Below the pieces are notes generated by a model that was given only the letters and a program-made list of their open reading frames with translations, was not told the DNA's origin and did no database searches. From contig DXJO01000010.1 of the NCBI GenBank assembly GCA_019057475.1, positions 169,460-233,459 of the forward strand: a stretch of DNA of 64,000 nt, written 5' to 3'. The translations under genes and the position numbers were made by a program. Of the stretch, positions 34,002 to 42,173 are shown piece by piece. The stretch comes from Candidatus Thorarchaeota archaeon (GTDB lineage Archaea > Asgardarchaeota > Thorarchaeia > Thorarchaeales > Thorarchaeaceae). Position 1 is the first letter of the stretch; each line of letters begins with the position of its first letter.

Positions 34002-35273
34002 ATGGCCGATAACAAGAACAGGTATCAATTCGCAACATGGACTTCCTTCATTGCGGAGTCCCAGATTAGAGCACTGCTGAAATACACTGTCAAATACTAC
34101 TTTGCTGGTGGGAAACCGGGAATCATTCCAACTGATATTTTTGCAAAGATACTAGCTGACCTGAGTGAGCAGTATATCAAAGACCCCAAGATGGCCCTAG
34201 ACGATCTCAACTACGGACCAACTGGTGGACAGCCTTGGTTCTTGAAGACCTTGGCGAAACGACTCCACGATGTTAGAGGAATCCATATAGACTGTGAATC
34301 AGAGTGGGAGTGCGTATCCATAACAAGCGGGTCACAACAGGCGCTCTACGCCATTCTTGATACCATGGTCGATCCTGGTGATGTCATAATCACACCTTCG
34401 CCAGCATATCTGGGTTTTCTGGTGCCCGCGGTAAAGCTTGGTGCGCGGGTCATTACAGTGCCCACGGATCTTGAAGGAATAATTCCGGAGTACGTTACAA
34501 AGGCAATCCAGTTGTCTGAAATCAAGTTTGGCAAGACTCCTGACATTCTCTATGTGGTCCCCGACTCGGATAATCCAAAGGGAACAACTCTACCTCAGAA
34601 GAGGCGTCAGGAACTCTTTGATACCTGCGAGAGTCACAACATTCTGTTGCTTGAGGATTCAGCTTACGCTGAGATTCAGTTTAAGAAAACGCCCAAACCC
34701 ATTAAGGTTCTCGACAAGGATAACTCGCGTATTGCGTATCTAGGCACTACAAGCAAGGAGGCCGCAGTGCTAAGAGTAGGATATTCTGTCCTGCCACCAA
34801 ACGTTAGAGAAGAGGTGTTGAAGGACAAGGGCTATCTAGACCTCTGCACATCTACTATGATTCAGCGCATATTGAACGAGTACTACATAAAGTACATCGA
34901 TGAAGCTATGCGTGTGGGCATACCAAAATACAAGAAACGGTACGAGGCGATGGCTACGGCCATTGACGAATCATTCCCCGCAGGGCAACGAACTGACCCA
35001 ACGGGAGGATTCTTCATCTGGTGGCAGAGTGAGAACAAAGCGTTTGACAGTGGAGAGTTCCTGCAGAAGACGGCAATCCCCAACGACCTGCTCTACGTTC
35101 CTGGGAAGCCATTCTATCCAATCACTGGCTACGCGATTAATGACAGTGGCAATGACCTTATTCCTAGTATGCCAGAGCTCAATACAATGCGTCTAGGCTT
35201 CTCATATGTGACGCCTGAGATTATTTCGGAGGGCGTATCCAAACTGGGCAAGCTTCTAACAAAAGAGCTCTAG
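34002..35273 (+). CDS. PLP-dependent aminotransferase, class I/II (LysN-like)
   Basis: 423 residues, fold type I. NYGPTGGQPWFLKTLAKRL and SITSGSQQALYAILDTMVDPGD mark the cofactor phosphate site, VVPDSDNPKGTTLP holds the Asn/Pro motif, LLEDSAYAEI the pyridine-nitrogen Asp/Tyr, and GTTSKEAAVLRVGY the Schiff-base lysine. Spacing and the NPKG motif resemble 2-aminoadipate/aromatic aminotransferases and MocR-related enzymes without the regulator domain. The substrate is uncertain. It begins at ATG 34002, as an upstream in-frame TAA blocks extension. Confidence 0.9.
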   Translation: MADNKNRYQFATWTSFIAESQIRALLKYTVKYYFAGGKPGIIPTDIFAKILADLSEQYIKDPKMALDDLNYGPTGGQPWFLKTLAKRLHDVRGIHIDCESEWECVSITSGSQQALYAILDTMVDPGDVIITPSPAYLGFLVPAVKLGARVITVPTDLEGIIPEYVTKAIQLSEIKFGKTPDILYVVPDSDNPKGTTLPQKRRQELFDTCESHNILLLEDSAYAEIQFKKTPKPIKVLDKDNSRIAYLGTTSKEAAVLRVGYSVLPPNVREEVLKDKGYLDLCTSTMIQRILNEYYIKYIDEAMRVGIPKYKKRYEAMATAIDESFPAGQRTDPTGGFFIWWQSENKAFDSGEFLQKTAIPNDLLYVPGKPFYPITGYAINDSGNDLIPSMPELNTMRLGFSYVTPEIISEGVSKLGKLLTKEL

Positions 35274-35281
35274 CTTGTCGC

Positions 35282-36997
35282 TTACACTGAGAAGTTGAAG
35301 AAGAGAGTTGCGCCGTTCTTCATGTTCGGCACATATGCGCGACGATAGGGTCCGAATAAATCATGAACACCTGAGTTGAGCATCCATTCAATCCAAGACC
35401 AGGACGCCTCTTGGCCAAGCTTGTTTTCAGCATATTGTCCAAACACCCAGCTCAAATAGCGCTCAACCTCAAGAATGGTAGCAAGGAGATCTTTCAGTTC
35501 ATCGCCCTTTGCAGTCTTGCGCTGCCCTCTCAGGTCTTCCAGTGATACATTCAGCTCCTGATGACTCTCCAGTATCACACTCAGAAGAGACCGGATACTC
35601 TCGTTCATTTCATCATGTTTAGCCTTCTTTCTGAAGCGACCGATTGTCCCCAGCAAACGGAACATTTCTGGTTTGTGAAGCGGTGATAGGCCTTTTTCCT
35701 TCAATACTCCCGCAAGACTCTCGCTCCAAGGAGTATTGAAGTAGGCTCGCGGATACTTCAGAAATGCGGGGAAGGGCGCAGGCAGTGCTTTCGCAATTGG
35801 AATGACTTGTGCGTAATAGGCGGTTTCACCGCTTCCTCCCACATGAGCGACGATGGGCAAGATCGTGTCGACAATCAATTGTCTGGAGTCAACTCTGGGT
35901 GATAGGTAACGTCCCACTTCACTAAGAAACGGTTCATCAGCCGATGTTTCAATCTCGACATTTTGACCGCACGATGGACATCTGCCTGTCAACACAGCCT
36001 CTGTGCCCTTCTCCTTGTACAATAGCTCGGTCCTACTCCTATTGCATTCTTTCTCAGGGCACTCGTAGTAGAATGGCACATAGTTGAGCTTTCTAGATCC
36101 GGCGCCTGGTCTGAATCCGCTCTTCACAATGAGGTCTGTTGCTCTCTCGTGAGTCTTAAGGAAAACATCTCTTTGCTTCTTGGCCAATATGAATTCCATT
36201 CCCTCAACCATTAGATCTCGGAACACCTCATCTGATGCCGGGATAATCGGGATACCCAAGTTCCCCTCGATATTCAGAAGTCGACCAATTATTTTCTGAG
36301 CCCAATCGCCAAGGGTTCTGGAGTTGACAAATCCCCAACGTGTAATTGCCAGCGCCTGTTCGAGCCTTTCTTCAAAGAGTGTTCGCACAGGTTTGTCGAG
36401 GGGCTTGAGAAGGGGTCTATAGCTATGTCGAAGCTTCTCTTCAATCGCGTTGTACCATTCAATCTCAGGCAGAGGGAGAACGCTGACAGGCGAGTGCTTA
36501 TAGCCTCTTGGTACAGGAATGCTCAGAAGATTGCCTTCGGGTCCCATGTTTGGAGTTCTGATATTGATCAGTTCTGATTGAACGATATCATAGTCTGCAA
36601 CGAAGAAGACCGGAACGACATCGAGTCCTTGCTGAACACCAAAACTGCTGATTCGTTCTGCTGTGATTGCCTTGTTGAGAATGTATGCGGGGCCTCCCAT
36701 TACTACACTCTGGTGAGCCGCTTCGACAACTCCATTACCGAGTCGTTTGATGTTCTCTTCCACACTGGGGGTCAAACATGCAAGCCCACGATTGGCCTTA
36801 ATCAATGTCTTTCGGAGCAGTTTCATTCTCTCGTCGGTATGCCAGAGTCTATCCTTGTATTCCGCAAGTATCTTCGGAAACTCTGACACGATCTCTCCCA
36901 TCGTGACGATTGGAGAACCATAAAGATCAGCTGCAAGACGCGACTGTGTGCCGCTCCAGATGAACTCCTGATAGATACTCGTCACACCGGGTTTCAA
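35282..36997 (-). CDS. bshC: BshC-like putative cysteine ligase
   Basis: 571 residues. In bacteria BshC is thought to join cysteine to GlcN-malate, the last step of bacillithiol synthesis. HQSVVMGGPAYILNKAITAE (~90-110) matches BshC's QQAGLFGGPLYT-type motif, VPVFFVADYDIVQSE its downstream nucleotide-like site, and a C-terminal helical coiled region is also expected. Odd: a CPEKECN...CPSCG zinc-ribbon-like insert (~315-355) not usual in Bacillus BshC. The TTG start at 36997 follows GGAGA, 17 bases after the bshA stop, so it is translated with bshA. The family call is strong because of the bshA and bshB neighbours. Confidence 0.85.
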   Translation of the reverse strand: MKPGVTSIYQEFIWSGTQSRLAADLYGSPIVTMGEIVSEFPKILAEYKDRLWHTDERMKLLRKTLIKANRGLACLTPSVEENIKRLGNGVVEAAHQSVVMGGPAYILNKAITAERISSFGVQQGLDVVPVFFVADYDIVQSELINIRTPNMGPEGNLLSIPVPRGYKHSPVSVLPLPEIEWYNAIEEKLRHSYRPLLKPLDKPVRTLFEERLEQALAITRWGFVNSRTLGDWAQKIIGRLLNIEGNLGIPIIPASDEVFRDLMVEGMEFILAKKQRDVFLKTHERATDLIVKSGFRPGAGSRKLNYVPFYYECPEKECNRSRTELLYKEKGTEAVLTGRCPSCGQNVEIETSADEPFLSEVGRYLSPRVDSRQLIVDTILPIVAHVGGSGETAYYAQVIPIAKALPAPFPAFLKYPRAYFNTPWSESLAGVLKEKGLSPLHKPEMFRLLGTIGRFRKKAKHDEMNESIRSLLSVILESHQELNVSLEDLRGQRKTAKGDELKDLLATILEVERYLSWVFGQYAENKLGQEASWSWIEWMLNSGVHDLFGPYRRAYVPNMKNGATLFFNFSV

Positions 36998-37014
36998 GAT
37001 ACTCTCCTACCTTC

Positions 37015-38187
37015 CTATTTACTAATGACTTCCTCAAAGATTTTTTCGTACTTGGGAACGATTGCCTTGGCTGCAAAGTGTTCCTCCACACGTTTTCTGC
37101 CGGCAGCAGACATCTGCTCCCTCATTTTCTCTTTGTCCAAGAGCTCGATGACTGCATCCGCGAACTCCTCGATTTCGAAGCCTTTGGTTACAATCCCATC
37201 CTTGCCGGGTCGAACCAGCTCTGGAATACCTCCTGCGGGAGTAGTGACCACTGGCAGACCGCACGACATAGACTCCAAGAGAACAAGTGGCATGCCTTCT
37301 AGCATCGAGTTGAGCAGGAATGCATCCGCAGAGCACATAATCTCCAGCATGTTGCTCTTTATCCCCAGAAGATGAACATTATTGCAGAGGTCAAGTGCAT
37401 CTATTCGTCTCTCAACCTCTATTCTTGTTGGACCATCGCCGGCAATCAGAAGACGGGTGTTCGGATGATGGTCGACAACTATCCGCATGATGTCAACCAG
37501 CTCGACGACTCGTTTCACCTTGCGGAAGTTTGACGCATGAAGCAGGACTATCTCTCCGGGATTAATCTCTTGGGCTTCTTCTGTACTCCTTACAGAAACG
37601 CAACCACTCTCAACTACCAGTTTGAAGTCGCTCTTTGGCGCGAATTTTTTCACGTCGATGAAGTTCGGTATCACATGTACTTCCCGTGTGATTCCCAATT
37701 CCCCGACTATCTTCTTCTTGAGGAACTCGGATACTGTTGTCACGGCATCAGCGTTTTGAACGACATGTTCGACCACTGGCCTATAGGCAGGGTCCTGACC
37801 GAGTGAGTGCACATCTGAACCATGTAGAGTGACCACGTAGGGGATGCCACATATTTCCCGGGCCATGTAAGCTGACATTGCGTGTGGTATTGCGTAGTGT
37901 GAGTGAATAAGATCAAGCTTAGAATCCTTGGCCACCTTGACTATCTTTGATGTCAATGCCATTGTATATGGTGGTCCCACATCCTTGAACAACGGGTAGT
38001 CAAAGCGGTCGACAAGGTCCACGTGGACCCCTCGCGTTTGCTCCCACATCAACGAGAACGGGCGCTCGTAGGTGATGAAGTGCATCACATGCCCTCGATG
38101 TGTCAAATGTTGTCCAAGGCGGGTTGCCAGATATCCGGACCCTCCCATCGAGGGATATAGATTCACACCAATGTTCAAGCGTGTCAC
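37015..38187 (-). CDS. bshA: BshA-like glycosyltransferase (GlcNAc-malate synthase)
   Basis: 390 residues, GT4 family. BshA transfers GlcNAc from UDP-GlcNAc to L-malate. NLYPSMGGSGYLATRLGQHL, RGHVMHFITYERPF, LDLIHSHYAIPHAMSAYMAR and TLHGSDVHSLGQDPAYRPVV match BshA almost block for block; VIPNFIDVKKFAP and MLEGMPLVLLESMSCGLPVV complete the GT-B donor site (the E-x7-E region). The start is GTG 38187. First gene of a two-gene operon with bshC, divergent from bshB. Confidence 0.9.
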   Translation of the reverse strand: MTRLNIGVNLYPSMGGSGYLATRLGQHLTHRGHVMHFITYERPFSLMWEQTRGVHVDLVDRFDYPLFKDVGPPYTMALTSKIVKVAKDSKLDLIHSHYAIPHAMSAYMAREICGIPYVVTLHGSDVHSLGQDPAYRPVVEHVVQNADAVTTVSEFLKKKIVGELGITREVHVIPNFIDVKKFAPKSDFKLVVESGCVSVRSTEEAQEINPGEIVLLHASNFRKVKRVVELVDIMRIVVDHHPNTRLLIAGDGPTRIEVERRIDALDLCNNVHLLGIKSNMLEIMCSADAFLLNSMLEGMPLVLLESMSCGLPVVTTPAGGIPELVRPGKDGIVTKGFEIEEFADAVIELLDKEKMREQMSAAGRKRVEEHFAAKAIVPKYEKIFEEVISK

Positions 38188-38291
38188 CTTTTCAGTAGGG
38201 TTGTCTTATGCCTGTGGGCCTCGTGGTTTGAGCGGTTCAAGACTGACCAGCGGGCCAAAGCTTGATTAGACACCAACCTGAACACGAGGAT

Positions 38292-38960
38292 ATGAGTGAT
38301 GCGGATGAGGCCTCCATGCTCGTTGTAGTTGCTCATCCTGATGATGAGTGTCTTGGAGCGGGCGGCACAATCAGAAGACATGCGGAGCTCGGGGTTCCTG
38401 TGAGTGTTCTATGTCTCACTGGGAATGATGAGCGTAATGCCGAACTGAATAAGGCCTGCAAAACGCTTGGTGTGGCAGAGGTGCACACCAGTATGCGCGG
38501 CGACTTTGATGTTGACTGGTCACTCTCACATGAAATCGCTCAGACAATCCTCCGGACCCGACCCAGAATCATAATCACTCATTCTGTTGAGGACTACAAC
38601 CGTAATCATAATCTCTGTGCGCAAATCGTAATGGAGGCAGTGGAATGGGCTTCCCACGTCACAATGTTTGATGATGCCCATAGGGTTGAGCGCATATACA
38701 ACATGGAGATCAACTCCCTTCTTTCGCGTCCAAGCATCATGGTCGATGTTTCTGACTGCTACGATACTGCTGTACAAGCTCTTAAGCAGCACGAATCCCA
38801 GATGTCTAAGGCAAGCGGCTTTTACCCCAATTTATACGACGCCCGCACTCGCCTTCGTGGAGTGCAAGCTGCCTGTAACCGAGCTGAGGCCTTTGGTCTA
38901 TCACCTTTAAGACATGCAGGCCCATTTTATCCTGTCAACAGCGTCCGAAGTTTGATCTAG
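38292..38960 (+). CDS. bshB: BshB-like PIG-L/LmbE deacetylase
   Basis: ~222 residues. A zinc-dependent N-acetylglucosaminide deacetylase that in bacillithiol synthesis converts GlcNAc-malate to GlcN-malate. VVVAHPDDECLGAGGTIRRH holds the metal-binding HPDDE, and SVEDYNRNHNLCAQIVMEAV the third ligand histidine. ALKQHESQM is another family motif. ATG 38292 or TTG 38262 are possible starts. Divergent placement beside bshA-bshC points to a role in the same pathway, though LmbE relatives deacetylate many amino sugars. It ends 18 bases from the convergent VASP-motif gene. Confidence 0.87.
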   Translation: MSDADEASMLVVVAHPDDECLGAGGTIRRHAELGVPVSVLCLTGNDERNAELNKACKTLGVAEVHTSMRGDFDVDWSLSHEIAQTILRTRPRIIITHSVEDYNRNHNLCAQIVMEAVEWASHVTMFDDAHRVERIYNMEINSLLSRPSIMVDVSDCYDTAVQALKQHESQMSKASGFYPNLYDARTRLRGVQAACNRAEAFGLSPLRHAGPFYPVNSVRSLI

Positions 38961-38978
38961 CCTTTGGCAATCATTCTT

Positions 38979-39371
38979 CTACTGACCGGTAGCATCAGTT
39001 TTTCTTCTTCTAGCTGCAAGAAGGCTCTTCAACTCGCCCATGAGCCCGCCTCCACCTCCAGTTGGTGGGGGTCGTGCTGAGGGCGCCTTGGCTATCGGGG
39101 CACTAGCCATATCGGGGGCAGCAGAAGCAGCAGCTGAGGCTGCTGACGGGGGCGCAACTCCGCGACTAGCTATTTGGTTGACCTTCGAATCGAGTCCGTC
39201 GAGTTTTGTTTCAAGGTCATATAGGCGCGTATCCAGGCCTCCTATCGCATCCACTAGCTTCTTTGTAATGGTGCTGACGACATCCCCTAGGGCTCGAAGC
39301 TTCTCTTCAGTGGGATCTTTGAGAGCCCATTCGAATTCTTCAAGGATGAAATCCTCGTCGTCACCAGACAT
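38979..39371 (-). CDS. Coiled-coil/proline-rich protein ending in an Ena/VASP-like F-actin-binding motif
   Basis: 130 residues in three parts. 1-26 is acidic. 27-68 is a coiled coil (LVDAIGGLDTRLYDLETKL) with heptad hydrophobics. 71-104 is Ala/Pro-rich and ends ARPPPT. 105-124 reads GGGGGLMGELKSLLAARRRK. The last part nearly matches the F-actin-binding block of human VASP (GGGGLMEEMNAMLARRRK, quoted from memory). In VASP the order is proline-rich, actin-binding, coiled coil; here the coiled coil comes first. Inferred role: an oligomeric actin regulator that could bind profilin through the prolines. There is no EVH1 domain. It has its own strong promoter. The coiled coil also faintly recalls WASH-complex small subunits. 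Confidence 0.7.
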   Translation of the reverse strand: MSGDDEDFILEEFEWALKDPTEEKLRALGDVVSTITKKLVDAIGGLDTRLYDLETKLDGLDSKVNQIASRGVAPPSAASAAASAAPDMASAPIAKAPSARPPPTGGGGGLMGELKSLLAARRRKTDATGQ

Positions 39372-39410
39372 ATAGCTTAAGCCCCTTTTTCTTGTGTGAG
39401 GTTAATAGTT

Positions 39411-39436
39411 TCGCTATAAACATTGTCTATATAGAA
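39411..39436 (-). promoter_or_regulatory. Double TATA box for the VASP-motif gene
   Basis: Minus strand TTCTATATAGAC (39427-39436 region) and GTTTATAGCG (39411-39420). The nearer one predicts a start near 39388 and a ~17-base leader with AAGGGG before ATG 39371. This separates the gene from glmM 78 bases upstream. Confidence 0.5.
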
Positions 39437-39449
39437 GCGCTTCATTGCA

Positions 39450-40835
39450 TCATAAAGACTCCACAATTCTCTCAACAGTGCCTTTTGCATCCAACATGAT
39501 TGACTCAGCAATCTCTTGGGTCGGAGCCTCGCAGGTCACCCTAATGACTGGCTCTGTCCCTGAAGGCCTGACAAGCACCCAGCCCTCTTCGAGGAAAACA
39601 CCAAGACCGTCAACGGTGAGAATATCCACAGTCTTCTTCATGGCCTCAGGCAGCGCCTTGGCCAGCTCTTTCATGGCGGCTTCCTTCTTGTTGTTCGGAC
39701 ACTCCACTTTGGCTTTAAGGAGCGGATAGACTGGAATCTCTGACATCAAGTCCCCGAAGCTGCGTTTCGTTTTTGCCATCAGTTCGAGTACTTTGCATGA
39801 TGTAAGAAATGGATCGGGCGCTTCGTGAAACTCCGGATGAATGAATACACCACAGGCTTCACCGCCAAAGATGGCATTGGTTTCTTGCATTTTGATAGCC
39901 ACCTGAATATCCCCTACTGGCGTCCTAACCGTTTCTCCACCAGCCGCTTTGACGGTTTCATCCAAGACTCTGGAACTGTCCACTGTGGTAACGATAATCT
40001 TGTTCTTGGAGTTCTTGAGAATGTGGCGTGCAATGAGTGCAATAACTCTATCACCCCTCACAACCTCCCCGGACTCGGTCACAAAGACAACGCGATCAGC
40101 GTCCCCATCGTGGGCTATGCCAAAGTCCGCGCCGGTCTTCCTAATCAAGCTCACGAGGTCTCCAAGAGACTCCTCATCGGGCTCAGATCTTCTTCCTGGG
40201 AAATGGCCATCTGTCTGCCCGTTGATTGTCACCATCTTGCATCCAAGCTCTCTCATCAGATATGGTGTAAGGACACAGCCTGCGCCGTTTCCCGGGTCAA
40301 CGATAATCTTGAATTCCCTTGATTTTATGAGGTCTGCATCACAGACAGCGAGAATCTCATTGATATGACGGTCAACAGCGGTTTCCAACTTCCTGTCGGT
40401 TCCCAGCTGGTTCCATTCAGCAATCTGAAATTCCTTGGAGTTGTAGATCTCCTCAAGGCGCGCCTCCTCTGCCTGCGTGTAGCCCATGCTTGACCTCGAC
40501 CAGAACTTCAAGCCAGTGTACTCGGGTGGATTGTGAGACGCTGTTACCATGACGCCGGTGTCATAGCCGTGGTACTTTGTCATGAATGCCAGAGTTGGAG
40601 TGGGGATGAGACCTGCTCTGACAACATTCACTCCTGTTGACATTATTCCTGCCGCAAGGGAGTCCTCCACCATGGGGCTTGTGGTTCGTGCATCGTGAGC
40701 GAGAAGAACCGTTCCGCTGCCCAAGTATGTTCCGAGAGCTTTGCCTAGTTCAATGGCCATGTCCAGCTTGAACTCAGTACCGTAGATCTTTCTCACACCA
40801 GTTGTTCCGAAGAGATTTCCTGTCATCCTTCTCAC
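39450..40835 (-). CDS. glmM: Phosphoglucosamine mutase / phosphohexomutase
   Basis: ~461 residues, alpha-D-phosphohexomutase superfamily. VMVTASHNPPEYTGLKFW holds the phosphoserine loop, GIAHDGDADRVVFVTESGE the metal-binding DGDADR, GGEACGVFIHPEFHEAPDPF the sugar-specificity loop (GEACG, as in archaeal GlmM/GlmM-ManB), and VRPSGTEPVIRVTCEAP the phosphate site. GlmM supplies GlcN-1-P for UDP-GlcNAc, which is the BshA donor, so it sits sensibly near bshABC. The start is GTG 40835 or ATG 40826. D element's right end lies 93 bases upstream. Confidence 0.9.
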   Translation of the reverse strand: MRRMTGNLFGTTGVRKIYGTEFKLDMAIELGKALGTYLGSGTVLLAHDARTTSPMVEDSLAAGIMSTGVNVVRAGLIPTPTLAFMTKYHGYDTGVMVTASHNPPEYTGLKFWSRSSMGYTQAEEARLEEIYNSKEFQIAEWNQLGTDRKLETAVDRHINEILAVCDADLIKSREFKIIVDPGNGAGCVLTPYLMRELGCKMVTINGQTDGHFPGRRSEPDEESLGDLVSLIRKTGADFGIAHDGDADRVVFVTESGEVVRGDRVIALIARHILKNSKNKIIVTTVDSSRVLDETVKAAGGETVRTPVGDIQVAIKMQETNAIFGGEACGVFIHPEFHEAPDPFLTSCKVLELMAKTKRSFGDLMSEIPVYPLLKAKVECPNNKKEAAMKELAKALPEAMKKTVDILTVDGLGVFLEEGWVLVRPSGTEPVIRVTCEAPTQEIAESIMLDAKGTVERIVESL

Positions 40836-40927
40836 AGTCCGCTCGAATACAGTAATAGAAAAAAAGGCTACCGACTATGACTTATGCAGTGAATATGTAA
40901 CTACTTATTCGAGGTTGACCACGAATG

Positions 40928-41208
40928 CCGTTGCCAGAAACTTGTACAATCCTGGACATCAATGTCCTTGACTGATGTTCGGTTCCTGATTCATTGAGGT
41001 CTGCTCTGCAGATCCTGCTGAATCTGCGACAAGTCTCACGTCCTCTCCACAGGCGTTTTCTGTCTCCATCCAACTGGCGGCGACCAAACTACATGGAGGC
41101 CCTAGCAATCAGCATTGAACATCCACACCACTCAATCCTGAACAGTATGTTATAACCCCTTACAAAATGTTTAAGATTGTACAAGTTCTTAGCAGCTGTT
41201 GTATGCCC
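40928..41208 (-). mobile_element. Element D: ~281-bp non-autonomous element, second copy of B
   Basis: Read on the minus strand it runs GGGCATACAACAGCTGC ... GGCAACGG and is near-identical by eye to element B. A perfect hairpin GGACAT-TG-ATGTCC lies near its right end. It fills most of the 330-base gap 40836-41166; nothing else is seen there. Its left end (41208) faces the alpha/beta hydrolase and supplies its start codon. No target duplication is visible. Confidence 0.75.
41147..41156 (+). promoter_or_regulatory. Outward TATA-like box in element D
   Basis: ATGTTATAAC, ~56 bp inside the left edge, faces the hydrolase gene. A start near 41178 would favour the internal ATG 41203 over ATG 41167; both lie in the element. 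Confidence 0.5.
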
Positions 41209-41997
41209 TTCTTTAAGCACAATGGACTCAAACTCCACTATGTTGATGAAGCACCCACAGAGCCTGCAGCGGCGAGACCAGCGCTTCTCTTTATCCATGG
41301 CGCTGGCGCTTCGCATATGCTTTGGACTCCTCAGGTCAAGCATTTCAAACAGACCCACCGAGTCATCGCATTAAATCTATCAGGTCACGCGGAGTCAGAA
41401 GCCAAAGAGGAAGATCCCGAAATCGAAACTCAATTTGCTCCCGAGCTTGCATCGCTGATTCAACATCTATCTCTTGACATCTTTGTTCTGATTGGACATT
41501 CCATGGGCGGGGGCGTAGCCATGTCGTACGTCCTGCAAGATGGAGTCCGCATGCCTCGAGCACTAGTTTTGGTGAGCACCTCTTCTGACCTTGACATGAG
41601 AAAGCGTGGCCCTGGCGTTGCAAAGGAAGCTATCGAGATTAACCTGTTCCTTCTTCAGAGTGCGCTCAAGCGGGACAAATCAATTGAATATGAGCTAAAA
41701 CGTGCGGGGGCCAAGGTGAGCCTGACCAACCCTTGGATAATGCAGAGAGACCTTCGTGCCTGTGACCATTTCAACATCTCCGACAGAGTAGGGGAAATCA
41801 CAATTCCTGCATTTGTAATCGTTGGCGAACACGATGACCTCATCCCGCCCTCGATAGCCAAGCAGCTAGAGGAAGCCCTTCCGCGGGCTGATATCGCTGT
41901 CGTCAGAGGTGCAAATCATTCACCCATGATTGAACAACCTGAGGAGTTCAACGGGCTCCTTTCCAAGTTCCTGAAGTGGGTGGAGTCGAATCCATAG
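41167..41997 (+). CDS. Alpha/beta hydrolase with element-derived start
   Basis: 276 residues (264 if begun at ATG 41203). FIHGAGASHMLWTPQV is the oxyanion-hole HG motif, LIGHSMGGGVAMSYV the nucleophile elbow (GHSMG), GEHDDLIPPSIAKQL the acid, and GANHSPMIEQPEEF the catalytic histidine, so the triad is complete. Substrate unknown; likely an esterase, lactonase or C-C hydrolase type. Codons 1-14 (MFKIVQVLSSCCMP) are element D sequence, and the hydrolase-like part starts right after with FFKHNGLKLHYVDE. The start codon of the native gene, if it was elsewhere, has been replaced. Confidence 0.85.
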   Translation: MFKIVQVLSSCCMPFFKHNGLKLHYVDEAPTEPAAARPALLFIHGAGASHMLWTPQVKHFKQTHRVIALNLSGHAESEAKEEDPEIETQFAPELASLIQHLSLDIFVLIGHSMGGGVAMSYVLQDGVRMPRALVLVSTSSDLDMRKRGPGVAKEAIEINLFLLQSALKRDKSIEYELKRAGAKVSLTNPWIMQRDLRACDHFNISDRVGEITIPAFVIVGEHDDLIPPSIAKQLEEALPRADIAVVRGANHSPMIEQPEEFNGLLSKFLKWVESNP

Positions 41998-42173
41998 CCC
42001 GTTGCTCTCCTCAATTGCCCGCATCTCATCACTCACACTAACAGGGGCGTTTAACTCACGAAAGCTTATTAGTGCGCAGCAACCCTGTCCCTCCAAGATA
42101 GCTCCCTAGAAAGCCCCCGTGATGATTCCATTATAGTAGGGCTACACGGGATGAGCAAACGGCGGTCGAATAA

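Noticed and set aside
40836-41166. tRNA or other stable RNA in the 330-base gap before the hydrolase
   Set aside because: The gap is almost entirely element D; no cloverleaf or T-loop sequence is present.
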